From the NCBI GenBank assembly GCA_030844895.1, contig CM061233.1, positions 58,367,468 to 58,431,467 on the forward strand: 64,000 nucleotides of DNA, given 5' to 3'. Numbering within the stretch: the stretch's first letter is position 1; each line of letters starts with the position of its first letter. The position numbers were made by a program, and so were the translations under genes. The notes under the pieces are model-generated. The model saw only the letters and a program-made list of their open reading frames with translations, did no database searches and was not told the origin of the DNA. Of this stretch, positions 23,700 through 36,117 are shown one piece after another. The DNA comes from Ambrosia x helenae (Eukaryota; Streptophyta; Magnoliopsida; Asterales; Asteraceae).

Positions 23700-24015
23700 T
23701 ACCTACGAAGTCGTTAATTTTAAGTTATCTAATGCCGACTATTATTGGTTTTTTAGTAGCCTCTATTTGTGTTTCTTGAACTGGCCGGTGAGAAGATTGT
23801 ATTACTCCATAATGCGACTTAAAGTGGTGGAATCAATGCTGCTAATTTGGATGCTTTTCTATAAATGTTATATCAATCTCAAGAAAAGAGAGCCACTACT
23901 GATGACATACACAATCAAAAGACATTCTTGTTGTATGAAACAGTCATGAAAACAACCGTTATACCTAAACTTATCAATCACATACTTGAAGCACATATAT
24001 GAACCTAATTATAGG
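23700..24015 (+). pseudogene. Unidentified coding-like block with stops
   Basis: The plus strand reads LELAGEKIVLLHNAT, stop, SGGINAANLDAFL, stop, MLYQSQEKRATTDDIHNQKT and on to INHILEAHI in one frame (starting about 23775). Its composition is protein-like, broken by two TAA codons. I do not recognise the family. Probably a decayed gene fragment. Confidence 0.35.
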
Positions 24016-24043
24016 CAATATTAACAAAATTACCCGTGTATTG

Positions 24044-24256
24044 ATGGATTCATCTTTGTTCTTGAATGGTTCGACAAAAGCTTCAGCAAAAAAGTACACA
24101 CAATTTCAAACCTCCTTGTTGTAAAGAGATTCAAAGATTTGATCCGAGACAATAAAAAAATTGCAGCAATGGCAAAGGAAACGCTCATAGTCGGCACGGT
24201 TAGCTCTAACTTTGTCCAGACTTTCTTGATCACTTGTAATCTTGCCAAATGCTAGC
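24044..24256 (-). pseudogene. Unidentified coding-like block
   Basis: After an AG acceptor at 24258-24257 the minus strand encodes LAFGKITSDQESLDKVRANR then ADYERFLCHCCNFFIVSDQ and IFESLYNKEV, followed by a stop. In a shifted frame YFFAEAFVEPFKNKDESINT continues. This looks like a real exon carrying a frameshift. I do not recognise the family. A similarly coding-like block of unknown type lies at about 23370-23500. Confidence 0.35.
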
Positions 24257-24973
24257 CTGCAAAAACTAAAAATATACTAAAGACTTGAGCAAACATAACT
24301 TTGATATGTATCGCCTGTTGGCATCGCAAAGAGCCACACGCTTTAAAAGAATCATACACAATCAACTCCCTTCTTTCAATTTCATACCTAAGGCTTTTCC
24401 ACAATGTGGTGACGAAACGCATAACTTGTACAAATCTTTTCATTTTCTTACTTTTTTTTAAGATATACATACTCTACATAGAAAAAAATAATTACCACTT
24501 AAAGATTATATTACATCAGCAACAAAACACATAAAAATGCAATTAACAAACTGTTAGAAAATCCGCAAATCTAGAACTACAACTTTAACAATTATATCTC
24601 CACACTGAAACATAATACGTAATATTTTATTTATAATTTTGTATATACAAAATTACTTTTGGTAAACATCTAATTAGTCCAAAATAACATCATTTTATGG
24701 AAATAATTAAGTCATTCTTAAAACCTAAAGCTTCTGTCATAATTAGGAACATTACATGAACCTGATAATTTTTACTAAAAAGTAAGGTAATTAGTTGCAT
24801 AAAAGAAAAAAAAATGATGGTCTAGGAAATACCTATGGCTTGGAAACCTTCAACGGTGTTGTTGACTCCTTCAATCAAGGAACTCATAGACGCTAGGTAG
24901 AAGAAGTTAATGTAAACTCACATATCTTGTACTGCTTTGCCTGATTCCGTTCATTAAACATTCATCAGTGCAT
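24257..24973. other. AT-rich intergenic sequence before element C
   Basis: Nothing recognisable. It ends at TGCAT, immediately before the TGTGACAACC start of the next LTR. Confidence 0.4.
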
Positions 24974-26786
24974 TGTGACAACCGTCACCTTCATCTTTTA
25001 GAAAGTTGACAATTTTAGTCCTTGTAAATTCCATTTGCTCAATTTAAATAAAAAAAACTTGAGTTTCACTTAATTTTAATGTTCTTGCCTTGAAGTACTT
25101 ACATTTTAATTGAAAACACTTTGACGTACTTCAAATAATATGTGTTCATATTTTACTAAAAGGTTACAACTATTTATATGTATAATATTTAAAGGCAATA
25201 TTATTATTATATTAAAGAAGCTAATAAATTTAGATGAGCAAATGTAGGTTGTAATTATTGTAAGTCAAAACTTAATTAATCAATTTGGTTCTAGAAATAT
25301 TAAACACTAAACATTATAGTGTTTATAATAAATGAGATAATGAATTGTATTGAATTTTGATTTAAGATATTCTTTTATTCAAGTTAAATAAATCGATAGT
25401 TATGAACTTATGATACCTTTGGTTTATAAAGAAAAAGAAAGTTTTGTAACAAAGAATTAATATGTAGTTTTAAAATCCACCAACAATTTAAACCCACATT
25501 CAATTCTTTTATGTTTTGTCTCAATCATTTGAAACTGCCACATAATAAGTCTCATTTGATGGCACTTATGAAGTATTAACATCATGTAACATATATCATT
25601 GTGATATGTGTGTATATATATATATATATATAGATGTAACTTTCATAATTTATCTAATGCTCATTTCCTTCAAAACCCACTAAAAAAACCCTAAGTAAAA
25701 ACACCTTGAAAGGCTCCGATTCGTGAAACTTTGTTCGGTTCTTGAAGCTTAGAATTGGGTTCTAATCTTTAAAAGCCCTAATGAATTGGGTTCTAATCTT
25801 TACCAATTAAAGGTCTTAGAAAATCTAGGGTTAGGGTTGTAGGATGAGGAAAAAGATGAAGTTGGAAGGTTTTATAAAAAAATACATGGTTTGAAAGAAA
25901 ATAACAAAATGGGGTTTAGTCTAATGGTTGTGTGTGTTTGTTGGCAAACAAGGACCCTAGGTTCGAGTCCCTCTCCAGCCACGTTTTTGTTTTGCGTCTT
26001 TTCCTTATTTTATTTTATTTTGTTATTTTTATTTATTTTTAATTATATATATATGCTATAATCTTATAATATTTCTAGACAATTCATTTTTACTCCAAAA
26101 ATTATGAAAATTTAGGGAAAACATCTTGACACCCAAAAGAAAATTATCGTATTTTTATTTTCTAGAAAATACATTATTTTCATATTTTTCTTGATTTAAT
26201 TTGTTTTAATCATAATTAATTGATGAAAAATTCGTTTTAATTGATTTTAACCTCAAATTTTCTGGAGAATTATTTCTATGAATAATAAACTGTAATAAAA
26301 TTTATTTTATATGAAAATGGTTATTTTGTTATTTTTACTATTTTTAATCATTAAAACACTATTTAAACTCATTAAATATGTTTTAAATACAAATAAATGA
26401 AGAAAAAAATATGGAAAATATTATTTTTACTATTTCACATCAGAAAATAATTATTTTTCATAAAAACATCATTTTTAGATCATCTCTCGTATTATTTATT
26501 TTATTTATATTTAATTAGATATAATAAATTGTTTAGTTACATATAAATCATAAAATCTGTTTTGTGGATATTTTTCTATAAAATAGAAAATGTCCCTAAG
26601 TGCGGGAGACATAAGGGTTTATATGTTTTTGTCACATATTTAATTTTAAATCGTGATACATTTATTTCAAAAAGTATTGTTCAAGTTACTATTAAAAACT
26701 TCATCTTCCCTACACAAGTCTAACAAACCCTAATACCTTAGATTTTAGATATCTTAGACTTTTAAGTCATTTTCCTCATTAGTATT

Positions 26787-26826
<40 letters not shown>

Positions 26827-27537
26827 TTGAGTTCTTCGGAATTCTTAATCCTTTACGACGGACTTTCTTGGAATTTACATTTAGCGAAACTGTGAGTATA
26901 TCTTTCCCCTTTTTACTATTTACTCTTTTGGAGTGACTCATGTACCATTATTATTAAACTTACGTATATTCTTTATAAAGCAATGTTCTCATTGATATCT
27001 TTTGTGTGAATTGTATGAACGAGTTGTCAAAGTCATTAACCTTTGGGCCGCACCTAACAATGAGTAGTACTACGAATTATATCCCTTGTTTAACTTACAT
27101 GAACGAGTTAAGTCCTTGGTCATTGTTATGGTTTTTATTGAACGGTGTGTGAACGATTATTGAACGATGTGAAGCTTGATTTTGACCCTTTACAAGATGC
27201 ATATATCATAGCACATAAATTGCGTAACAGTTTTTATACTATATATACTAAAACGATATACTCACCAATACATTATATATGTTGACAAATTATTTTGTAC
27301 ATGTTTCAGGTGAAGTTTGATCTTGCTTGCTTTTTACGCTTAGGCTGGACCTAGTGCTTTAAATAAAAGTTGAACATTTTTTTCTACTATGTTTGAAATT
27401 TCTGTTGAGACTCTTTGAATTTCGTTTTGAATAATGAAAGTTGTTTGCTATTAATATTTACATTTTAGTCCATGTGCTATTGAACAATTGTCACTACGTG
27501 ACACCTCGATGATTCCGCCATCGGTTGGGGTGTTACA
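24974..27537 (+). mobile_element. 5' LTR of non-autonomous gypsy element C (2564 bp)
   Basis: It begins TGTGACAACCGTCACC and ends GGTTGGGGTGTTACA, followed at 27541 by the primer-binding site TGGTATCAGAGCC. The last ~60 bp closely match the LTR ends of the B family at 9804, 16283 and 58688, while the first bases differ. An (AT)n tract is at 26790-26823. A tRNA-like A/B-box segment is at 25911-25983. The second copy of this LTR is at 29390-30039 plus 39132-39943. Confidence 0.9.
25911..25983 (+). repeat. tRNA-like A/B-box segment in LTR C
   Basis: GGGGTTTAGTCTAATGGTTG resembles a tRNA 5' end and A box, and GGTTCGAGTCCC 45 bp on is a strong B box. The duplicate in the other LTR is at 39473-39545. 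The spacing is tRNA-sized but an anticodon stem is not convincing. Confidence 0.55.
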
Positions 27538-29389
27538 TATTGGTATCAGAGCCATGGTTATAGGGAATTAGGTTATTAGTAAATAGTTTTGACCTAGACT
27601 ATGACTAAGCTACCATTTATATGCTTCCTTCTATCCTCATATTTCTTTAGATAGATTTTCTCCTTTTACTTTTTATTATATACGAAGAAGATCATATTCA
27701 ACAAATGAAACGAAAATACCAAGTTAGGAGTGATATCCATACCTTGGTGAATAGTTTCACTCTTTATATGTTTTATTTATCTTGGAATATTTTCCTTTCG
27801 AGATAGGAGACATCCAAATCTCAAGGAATCTATCCCTCCAAAAGAAACTTAATCACTAAGCTAGGAGTGCTATCCTTATCTTAGTGATCAGTTTCACTCC
27901 ATCGTATTTTCACTTTTTGAAGTATATCTTTGACTTAGGAGTGAAATCCACATCTCAAGGATTTATTTCCACATCTCAAGCTCCGCTAGAGTTTTGAAAT
28001 TTATTTGTGACGGGGCACGTGCAATCTGGAAGGGTGAGCGCCTGTATCCTAAGTTTTCTGTCTAGGCCTGGTATTTCGTATAAATCCCAATCAGACGAGG
28101 GACCCGTATACCTAACTGGGAACTCTTGGGATGAGCATTCACTTATAGGCTAAAGTACGCCTCCACAAGTCAAAAGGAAATTTCAAATACTTGGGTTAGT
28201 CAAAGTTTCATATGGAAACAATCTCAATGTTTTATGATATTGATATTTATGTTTTGTTTATCATTTGAAGACTCAAATGATAAATTATGAATTTTCTTAA
28301 ATATTGGGAATCTATTCGTATTACATACGTTGATTTTTATCATTCACGTCATTTTAAATCTTGGTCTTTTAAAACACATTAGAATACTCCAACCCGAGGG
28401 GAACGGTGAAATTCTCGGAATTTATCAATATGGGTGTTTAGAGCCCAACGATGTGAACAAAAATTTACCGGTTAAGGGCGAACTCGAAAGGTGAAGATCC
28501 TCTAACCATGTCTTATACTTACATGTTATTCTCATTACGGTTAAAGGGTAAACCCGAAAGGGAAGGACCTCTAGCCATGTCATTGTTTCATTGCAGTATC
28601 GATTACTTAACATATTTTGGTTGCACGCATTTGTTCTTGTTAGGGTTATGGAAAAGCATAACACCCTAGTGTAAGGTAAATCGATGATTACGGTCCGGAA
28701 CGCAATCATGGGTTTACAGGTACATGAGGGTGGTGTGTAATTCTATTTAGGCTGTAGGTAGACAATCGATACGAGTCCAAAGTGTCGGGAGTGTGGTGGG
28801 TTAGCTGCGGTACACCCTATATATAAGCACTAACGATACTGCGGGAGCGGACTAGGAGTCTGACCAAGAACCTACCCATTATTCTCTATTGCATATTGGG
28901 CTATTTAATAGCGTTGGGCCCGACCTCTTTAATACGTCGTTGACCAACGGCTATCATTTTGATAAGAACGTTTTTGTACGTGCTTCAATTCGTCTTCCTT
29001 GGAATCTTTCTTTTGACCACACACAAAAGGTTTAATTCCTGTATACACACACGCTCGATTATTTGGAATCTTGTTGCATACTCTAATAAAGTTCGGTCAG
29101 AACCTTTCTAAAGTAGGGGAGACTGCTATATCAGCGCCCTGCCCTCACCAGTTACATACTTTCCCAATCCTTTTTCATTGTAAACTCTCAACTTTCTAAC
29201 CTTGGGTCAAATGTGTAAAATTTTGAAACTTTTACTTTGGATATTAGCCAACTACTTTAAATTTTGTCAAATCATGACTGATGCAATTTTTTAAAAAAAA
29301 ACCTACTTAACTTTTGCAATGCCTTTTGTTTCATAGAAACCCCCACTTAAAAGAAATTTTGAGACGAAATTTTCTAAAGTAGGGGAGAC
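27538..29389 (+). mobile_element. Non-coding interior of element C (LARD-type)
   Basis: The 1.85-kb interior runs from the primer-binding site (27541-27553) to a polypurine tract AAAGTAGGGGAGAC (29376-29389) and holds no gag or pol. The leader matches that of element B (28010-28160 against 9340-9500 reversed). Three diverged copies of TAGGAGTGNNATCC occur at about 27724, 27862 and 27927. A duplicated motif (GGTTAAGGGCGAACTCGAAAGG / GGTTAAAGGGTAAACCCGAAAGG, in part) lies near 28471 and 28540. It is a large retrotransposon derivative dependent on proteins from elsewhere. Confidence 0.8.
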
Positions 29390-30039
29390 TGTGACAACCG
29401 TCACCTTCATCTTTTAGAAAGTTGTTAATTTTAGTCCTTGTAAATTCCATTTGCTCAATTTAAAAAAAAAAAAAAAAACTTGAGTTTCACTTAATTTTAA
29501 TGTTCTTGCCTTGAAGTACCTACATTTTAATTGAAAACATTTTGACGTACTTCAAATAATACGTGTTCATATTTTACTAAAAGGTTACAACTATTCATAT
29601 GTATAATATTTAAATGCAATATTATTATTATTATATTAAAGAAGCTAATAAATTTAGATGAACAAATGTAGGTTGTAATTATTGTAAATCAAAACTTAAT
29701 TAATCAATTTGGTTCTAGAAATACTAAACATTATAGTGATTTATAATAAATGAGATAATGAATTGTATTGAATTTTGATTTAAGATGTTCTTTTATTCAA
29801 GCTAAACAAATCGATAGTTATGAACTTATGATACCTTTGGTTTATAAAGAAAAAGAAAGTTTTGTATCAAAGAATTGATATGTAGTTTTAAAATCCACCA
29901 ACAATTTAAACCCACATTCAATTCTTTTATGTTTGTCTCAATCATTTGAAACTGCCACATAATAAGTCTCATTTGATGGCAATTATGAAGTATTAACATC
30001 ATGTAACATATATCATTGTGATATGTGTGTGTATATATA
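29390..30039 (+). mobile_element. 3' LTR of element C, first part
   Basis: TGTGACAACCGTCACC begins right after the polypurine tract and follows the 5' LTR (24974 onward) base by base with few changes to GATATGTGTGTGTATATATA, where the Helitron interrupts it. Confidence 0.9.
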
Positions 30040-30971
30040 TCTATCTATATAATAAATGAAAACACTAGGGTTGAATCCTAGATTTTTAGAGGGTCTTGAA
30101 GGATCCAAATCCTAAATGGGGCTCCAAGACTAAGTCTTATATAAACCTCTTTTTATTTAGTTTTGTCAACATCCATTTGTATGTTACAACATCTTCCTCC
30201 TTCCTATCCTACTAATTCCTTTCTCATTCCTCATTCCTCTCTCATTGTCATTTTTGCAAGGTATGTTCTTCATCAATCTTAGATGAATCTAGAAAATGTT
30301 TTTGAATCTTTTTCTGCATTTTTATTATATTGATACATAATGTTTGCAATTATCTTACATAAAAGATAAAAACAATAGGATTGTATCGTTATTTTTATAC
30401 AAAGACAAATGACAATCCTATATCTATCAACCTTCTACAAAATATGTGATTATCAACAAGTTTTCGATTATGTTTCTGACCCTTTATAAAATCCCAAAAG
30501 TAAATGTTTGAAACCATCTTACATAAAATATAAATACAATCGGTTTCTTATTAAAATAACTTTCTAATCCTATTGTTTGTCGATTATGTTTCTGACAATT
30601 TTTGAAATCCATCCACATCGGTTTACTAACATATTAAACCAAACAGAATCGTTTTTTTTTTATTAAAACCATTTGATAATCTGTTTACAATCAACTCTCT
30701 GCTTTGGATGTAATCGATACGCGAGTAATTCTGCTCAACTTTAATCATTGAATATATGATTGTGTTTTTTAATAAACAGATTGCAATTGAAATCGGTTTT
30801 GAGTATGTGTGAATATAAAAAACAATTATATAAAAAAAAACAAAATACCGGATTTCATAAAACAAGATAATTAAAATCAGTTTTTAGTATGAGTGACTTT
30901 ATGTATATTTTAACAAAAGTTTGTTTTTTGCATACGAAGAACAGGATTTCATTAGGACAAATAACTTCAAT

Positions 30972-31230
30972 ATGGCTTATCACAAGGGTGACAAATTCTT
31001 CAAGGTTATTCATGACCCTTCCGCACGAGTTTTGGTATGACGTTTCTAATATTTTTTAAGTAAAAAAACCTTATTTGTTATTATAATGTTGGTTTTTACG
31101 TGTTTGTGCAGACATTGCCTAAATCCATGAACAGGTTTTTGTTATCTAAAAACTTACGAAACAACAACATTAAAGTTTCGACATACCATGGTCAACAACT
31201 TCTTATTAATTTTAATTTAAATGTGTAATT
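30972..31230 (+). pseudogene. B3-domain-like exon pair in the Helitron
   Basis: Exon 1 (30972-31034) encodes MAYHKGDKFFKVIHDPSARV and ends at a GTATGA donor. After a 77-bp intron ending TGCAG, exon 2 from 31112 encodes TLPKSMNRFLLSKNLRNNNI, then KVSTYHGQQ, and soon reaches a stop. FFKVI...LTLPKSMNRF resembles the start of plant B3 DNA-binding domains of the REM type, but the fragment is shorter than a full ~100-residue B3 domain and lacks its C-terminal half. Likely a captured gene piece. The family call is tentative. Confidence 0.4.
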
Positions 31231-31559
31231 ATTCACATTGACTAAGATTTAATTATGGTCAAATCAATAAATGAGTACGACAATGTGTGAATCAATAATC
31301 ATTAAAATTTTGTGTTTTTTTTTCATTTGGTATATTGACATGGAGATGTCTAATTTTACCGAATATTTAGTATGTTGTAATTGTAACAATATGTATACGT
31401 TAACCCGTGGTGGCAATACGGTATAATTTAGAATACATATTCACAACTGAATTTACTCACAACATTCATAATGAATTGATAAATGTAATTGCGAAATTTA
31501 TGGTTTCCTTATACAATAACAAATTTACTTTGAATACGCATTTACTTGTCCAATTTTCA

Positions 31560-33130
31560 AGCATGTTAGTAAAGCATATAATAACATATAAAGAACATTT
31601 ACTTAAATAACAATGAATAGATTAAAAAAAAACACAACTAGGTATAATCCTTGACATGCGGCATTAAAGGTTTCAATCATTGCTTTTGACTAAATTCAAT
31701 CAATACATTAATTTATAACAATAATAACAATTCTAATACGGATGCTAATTACCCTCCACTCTTTCATCCATTTCTTATTATTGAATTGATTCAATACCTA
31801 TATAATGCTTTACATAACATGTAAATAACATTTAGTTTAGAACATTGAATAGATCAAAAAAAAATCACAAATATGTACAATCATATAAATTCGGCATTAA
31901 TGGTTTAAATGCTTGACTTTGACTAAATTTAATCAATACATTAATTTATAACAATAATATATAAGTGGTAATTCGAATGCTAATTACCCTCCACTCTTTC
32001 ATCCATTTCTTATTATTGAATTGATTGAATACCTATATAATGCTTTACATAACATGTAAAGAACATTTAGTTTAATAACATTGAATAAATCAAAAAAAAA
32101 TCACAACTAGGTATAATACTTAAAATTCGCCATTAATGATTTCAATGCTTGACTTTGACTAAATTTAATCAATACATTAATTTATAACAATAATAACAAT
32201 GCTAATTCGGATGCTAATTACCCTCCACTCTTTCATCCATTTCTTATTATTGAATTGATTGAATACTTATATAATGCTTTACATAACATGTAAAGAACAT
32301 TTAGTTTAATAACATTGAATAGATCAAAAAAAATCACAACTAGGTATAATACTTAAAATTCGCCATTAATAATTTCAATGCTTGACTTTGACTAAATTTA
32401 ATCAATACATTAATTTATAACAATAATAACAATGCTAATTCGGATGCTAATTACCCTCCACTCTTTCATCCATTTCTTATTATTCAATTGTTTGAATACC
32501 TATATAATGCTTTACATAACATATAAAGAACATTAGTTAAATAACATTGAATAGATTAAAACAAATTACAATTACAACTAAGTATAATGCTTGACATCCA
32601 CACTTGACTTTGACTAAATTCAATCAATACATAAAGTTATAACAATAATAACAATTGTAAGTCGAATCCTAATTACCCTCCACTCTTTCATCCGTTTTTT
32701 ATTATTCAATTGATTGAATTCCTATATAATGCTTGACATAACATATAAAGAACATTAGTTAAATAACATTGAATATATCAAAACAAATTACAACTAACTA
32801 TAATGCTTAACATACGGCTGTTTTGCTCTGACTACTTGACTTTGACTAAATTCAATCAGTACATAAAGTTATAACAATAATAACAATCGTAATTCGGTTC
32901 CTAATTACCCTCCACTCTTTAATCTATTTGTTATTATTGAATTTATTTAATTCCTACATCAATACCTATATAATGCTTGACATACGCCATTTAATCAATA
33001 AATGATTGACCTTGACTAAATTCAATCAATACATAATGTTATAACCTTTAAAACAATGCTAATTCAAATGCTAATTAACCGCCCACCATTTCATCCATTT
33101 CTTATTATTCGGTAAATTCAATAACTATAT
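31560..33130. repeat. Tandem array, ~233-bp unit, about seven copies
   Basis: The marker ACCCTCCACTCTTTCATCC recurs at 31751, 31986, 32220, 32453, 32675 and 32906, with a degenerate copy near 33077. Spacings are 235, 234, 233, 222, 231 and 171. Each unit also contains TTGACTTTGACTAAATT, an AATCAATACATTAATTTATAACAATAA-type run (in part) and TATATAATGCTTTACATAAC. Divergence rises toward the 3' side. No coding capacity. Confidence 0.9.
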
Positions 33131-33318
33131 AAACAAGTCAAACCAATTCACATACGATTGTAATAAGACACGTTGGAACATCGCAAAGATATATTATTAG
33201 GTTAATTTCTGTTTCTCATATTTAATTACTTAAACATTAGTTATTTTGATTTTGATTTGTTGTTTTATTGAAGTCATCTTTTGGTTTTTACATCATTTTT
33301 TCCCAGTTAACAAGATCA

Positions 33319-36117
33319 ATGGCTGCTGTAGATGCAAATGAGTTTACAATGGTTAACCAAATTCATGTAAACCGAAACAGTGTGGCGTTAAAGCTAAAGA
33401 TTATTCGGGTTTGGCGTCTACCCGATCGTCGTAATCCTAATGATTGTACTCAATTGAAATGATCCTATGTGATGAAAATGTAAAAGTTAACAACACGTTT
33501 TTTTTATATCCTATTATTTTTAAATTTCATAACTTTTTTTTTTTAATTGTGATGCTTTTAATTTTAATGTATATCAATTATCTTATTTTTTTTATAATCA
33601 ACAGGGTGACAGGATTCAAGCGAATGTATTTAAGCGGTTGTTTTTTAAATTCGAGAGGTTTCTGATTGAAAATTCTTCTCTTATTATAAGAAATCCAGGA
33701 GTTGGGGTCAATTCCTCTAAATACAAGTATGCTCCAAACCCAAACAAACTTTGCTTGAATATGAATACTCAAGTTTCCGAATATCATGGTTTCCAAGGTC
33801 CAGATTTTGGTTTCTCTTTTGTGCCCTTTCAAAGAATTCTGGATAAGGAGGTTGATGAATATGTTACAATAGGTATATTTTCGTTCTAAAGTTTTTTTTA
33901 TCACAACCAAACAATAATAATAGTTTTATAAGTTATCTTTCATTAATGTTTATTTTATAATTGATCTTAGATGTTATTGGACATGTTAACAAGTTCTTCA
34001 GCAATGATGATAAAGAAAAAAAGGTTGTCGCTGATAAAAAGAGGTTAACAATGGAAATTCAAGATATCGAGTATGTATTCTTTATTTATTTATTTTTTGT
34101 TTATTTTTTTTTTTTTGCATTTTATATATAAAAAAATTACGTACCTTTATAAATTGTTTATTTATTTTTTACTAAAATAATTTGTACTTTTTTGAAGGGG
34201 CTTGCGCATCTATTTAACGTTGTGGGATAGTTATGCCATGGAAATGTCTAAATATGTTGCAACTCATCAAACAGAGAAAGAATTTATAATAATAATGCAG
34301 TTTGGCCGTTTGAAGTTTTATAATGGTTGTATAATGTTAATAAATATATATAGTTATATTTATATTTATACATACATTATATTTTGCATTATAAATTAAG
34401 TTCTAACTTCTAAATTTTCTTTTTATTAAATAAATAAAATATTTTTTCCTAATTTTTTTTATAGGAAAACCGTATGTTTCTAACTCTTTTGGAGATCGCG
34501 TTAGTCGACTGTTCATAAATGGAGATATCGAAGATATAAAGTTGTACAAAAAAGGGTATGTACTATTACGTTTTTCAATACGAATTACACAACCTTTATA
34601 AACAGTCTCAATAAATATGTAATGTGTATTGATTAAAATATTTTTATCAGGTTGGGTAAGAAAATTGCTGATAATCCTTCCTCTTCTCATCAACCATATG
34701 GAACTTCTATGTTTTGCTCTGATGAAGATGAATTTGTCCATAACACTCCTTTTAGTAACATTGGCGACATTTGTGAGATTCAAGAGGTAAGTATAATGTT
34801 CATACTTAAATACGATATTTATAATTAAATATAAAAAATTGTAATGAGGTTAAAATTTTAATTTTTATTTAATATTAATTTCCAATGTATACCATATACT
34901 ATCTTATTTTGGTAACAAACTATAATATTCATACAGGCGCAGGCTTTGGTATTATTGGGTACTATTAAAGACCTGTTTACCGAAATTGGCTGGTACTACA
35001 TGGGATGCCCCAAATGCACCAGAAAATGTAGTATTGATTATATAATCAAGCAGGTTGGTGAAGGAAGTTCAGATTTTGAGGAAGAAAAGGTTTACGAGTG
35101 TTTGAATGATAGTTGTAGTGCCAAAAAAGTTGAGCCTACACCAAGGTCGGATATATTTTTAACATCTATTATAATTTTCACAAATATACTTTCATTTCAA
35201 CCCAACTTAGTTATAAATTTTTGTTGTTTTTTTTTTCAAAAATTTTTTCTAGGTTTAAAATTCAGGTTCGTGTGCAAGACGTTAATGGTGCTGTATCGCT
35301 TACGTTGTTTCATCGTGACGTTGCACAACTTATTAGTAAAAGTGCTTCTGAATTGCTTGAGTTGAATACGGTATTCCATATTTTTAACTACATTTTAAGT
35401 ATAAAATTATTTTTAATAATTCCTTAATTATAGTTTTGTAATAATTATGTATTTGGTTATTCCTTATATATAGGTTGGTGATACAGTTGAATATCCTGAA
35501 GAGATTAAGACTTTGTTAGACAGAGAGTTTGCTTTTAAAATCTTTGTCTCTGGGTTCAATTTAAACAACAAATATGATGTTTATCGTGTAACTAAGATAA
35601 CTGATGATCCAACAATTATCTCGCATCTTAAGAAAAAGTTGTATGTAGGACAGGTACATATTCGAATTCCATTTCACATAACTTAGCAAATTTTATTTAT
35701 GTAAGACTTTATTACATTTCTAAGTTTTTGCATATTTTTTTTAACAGCCTGCTGAATAAGAATCACTTCACACGTCTCTCATGGCAATGCCGTCTAATGT
35801 TATTTCTGTTTCCAAGGTACCATTTGCACAAACACTTATATTCATAGTAATACATTTTACTCATTTTTTCTTTCATACACAATCACTGATGATTCTGATA
35901 CATATGTTTGTAACTATTTTTTGTTTAGGAATCTGACACAGGCGATAATGATACACCAATTTCCATTGTTGATAAGAAAGTTTATGCTGAAGGAGAACAA
36001 TGTTCTATCAGTTCCAAGTATCAAATGGTTAAGCGTAAACTGATTGACGCGATCTCTGATGATGAAAGCACACCAATTCCTTCAACTAAGATTGGAAGTG
36101 GTGGTAGTATGGAGTAA
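33319..36117 (+). pseudogene. Helitron RPA70-like (OB-fold) gene, multi-exon
   Basis: Encodes a replication protein A large-subunit-like single-strand DNA-binding protein, as commonly carried by plant Helitrons. The ATG is at 33319. Approximate exons: 33319-33479, 33605-33872, 33971-34070, 34199-34323, 34465-34557, 34652-34785, 34937-35144, 35254-35368, 35475-35655, 35750-35818 and 35930-36117. Most borders are GT-AG. Recognisable pieces: LKLKIIRVWRLPD then YSIEMILCDEN (first OB fold); FKRLFFKFERFLIENSSLII; GLRIYLTLWDSYAMEMSKYV (second); and the zinc-finger OB domain GWYYMGCPKCTRKC...YECLNDSC. Damage: a frameshift near 33445 between NPND and YSIEM, a probable one-base shift at the 34199 exon, and an in-frame TAA near 35757 (PAE-stop-ESL). 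Confidence 0.8.

Noticed and set aside
25911..25983. A possible tRNA gene (also at 39473, 11315, 60221)
   Set aside because: A and B boxes are present but the acceptor, D and anticodon stems do not form properly; kept only as a tRNA-like segment.
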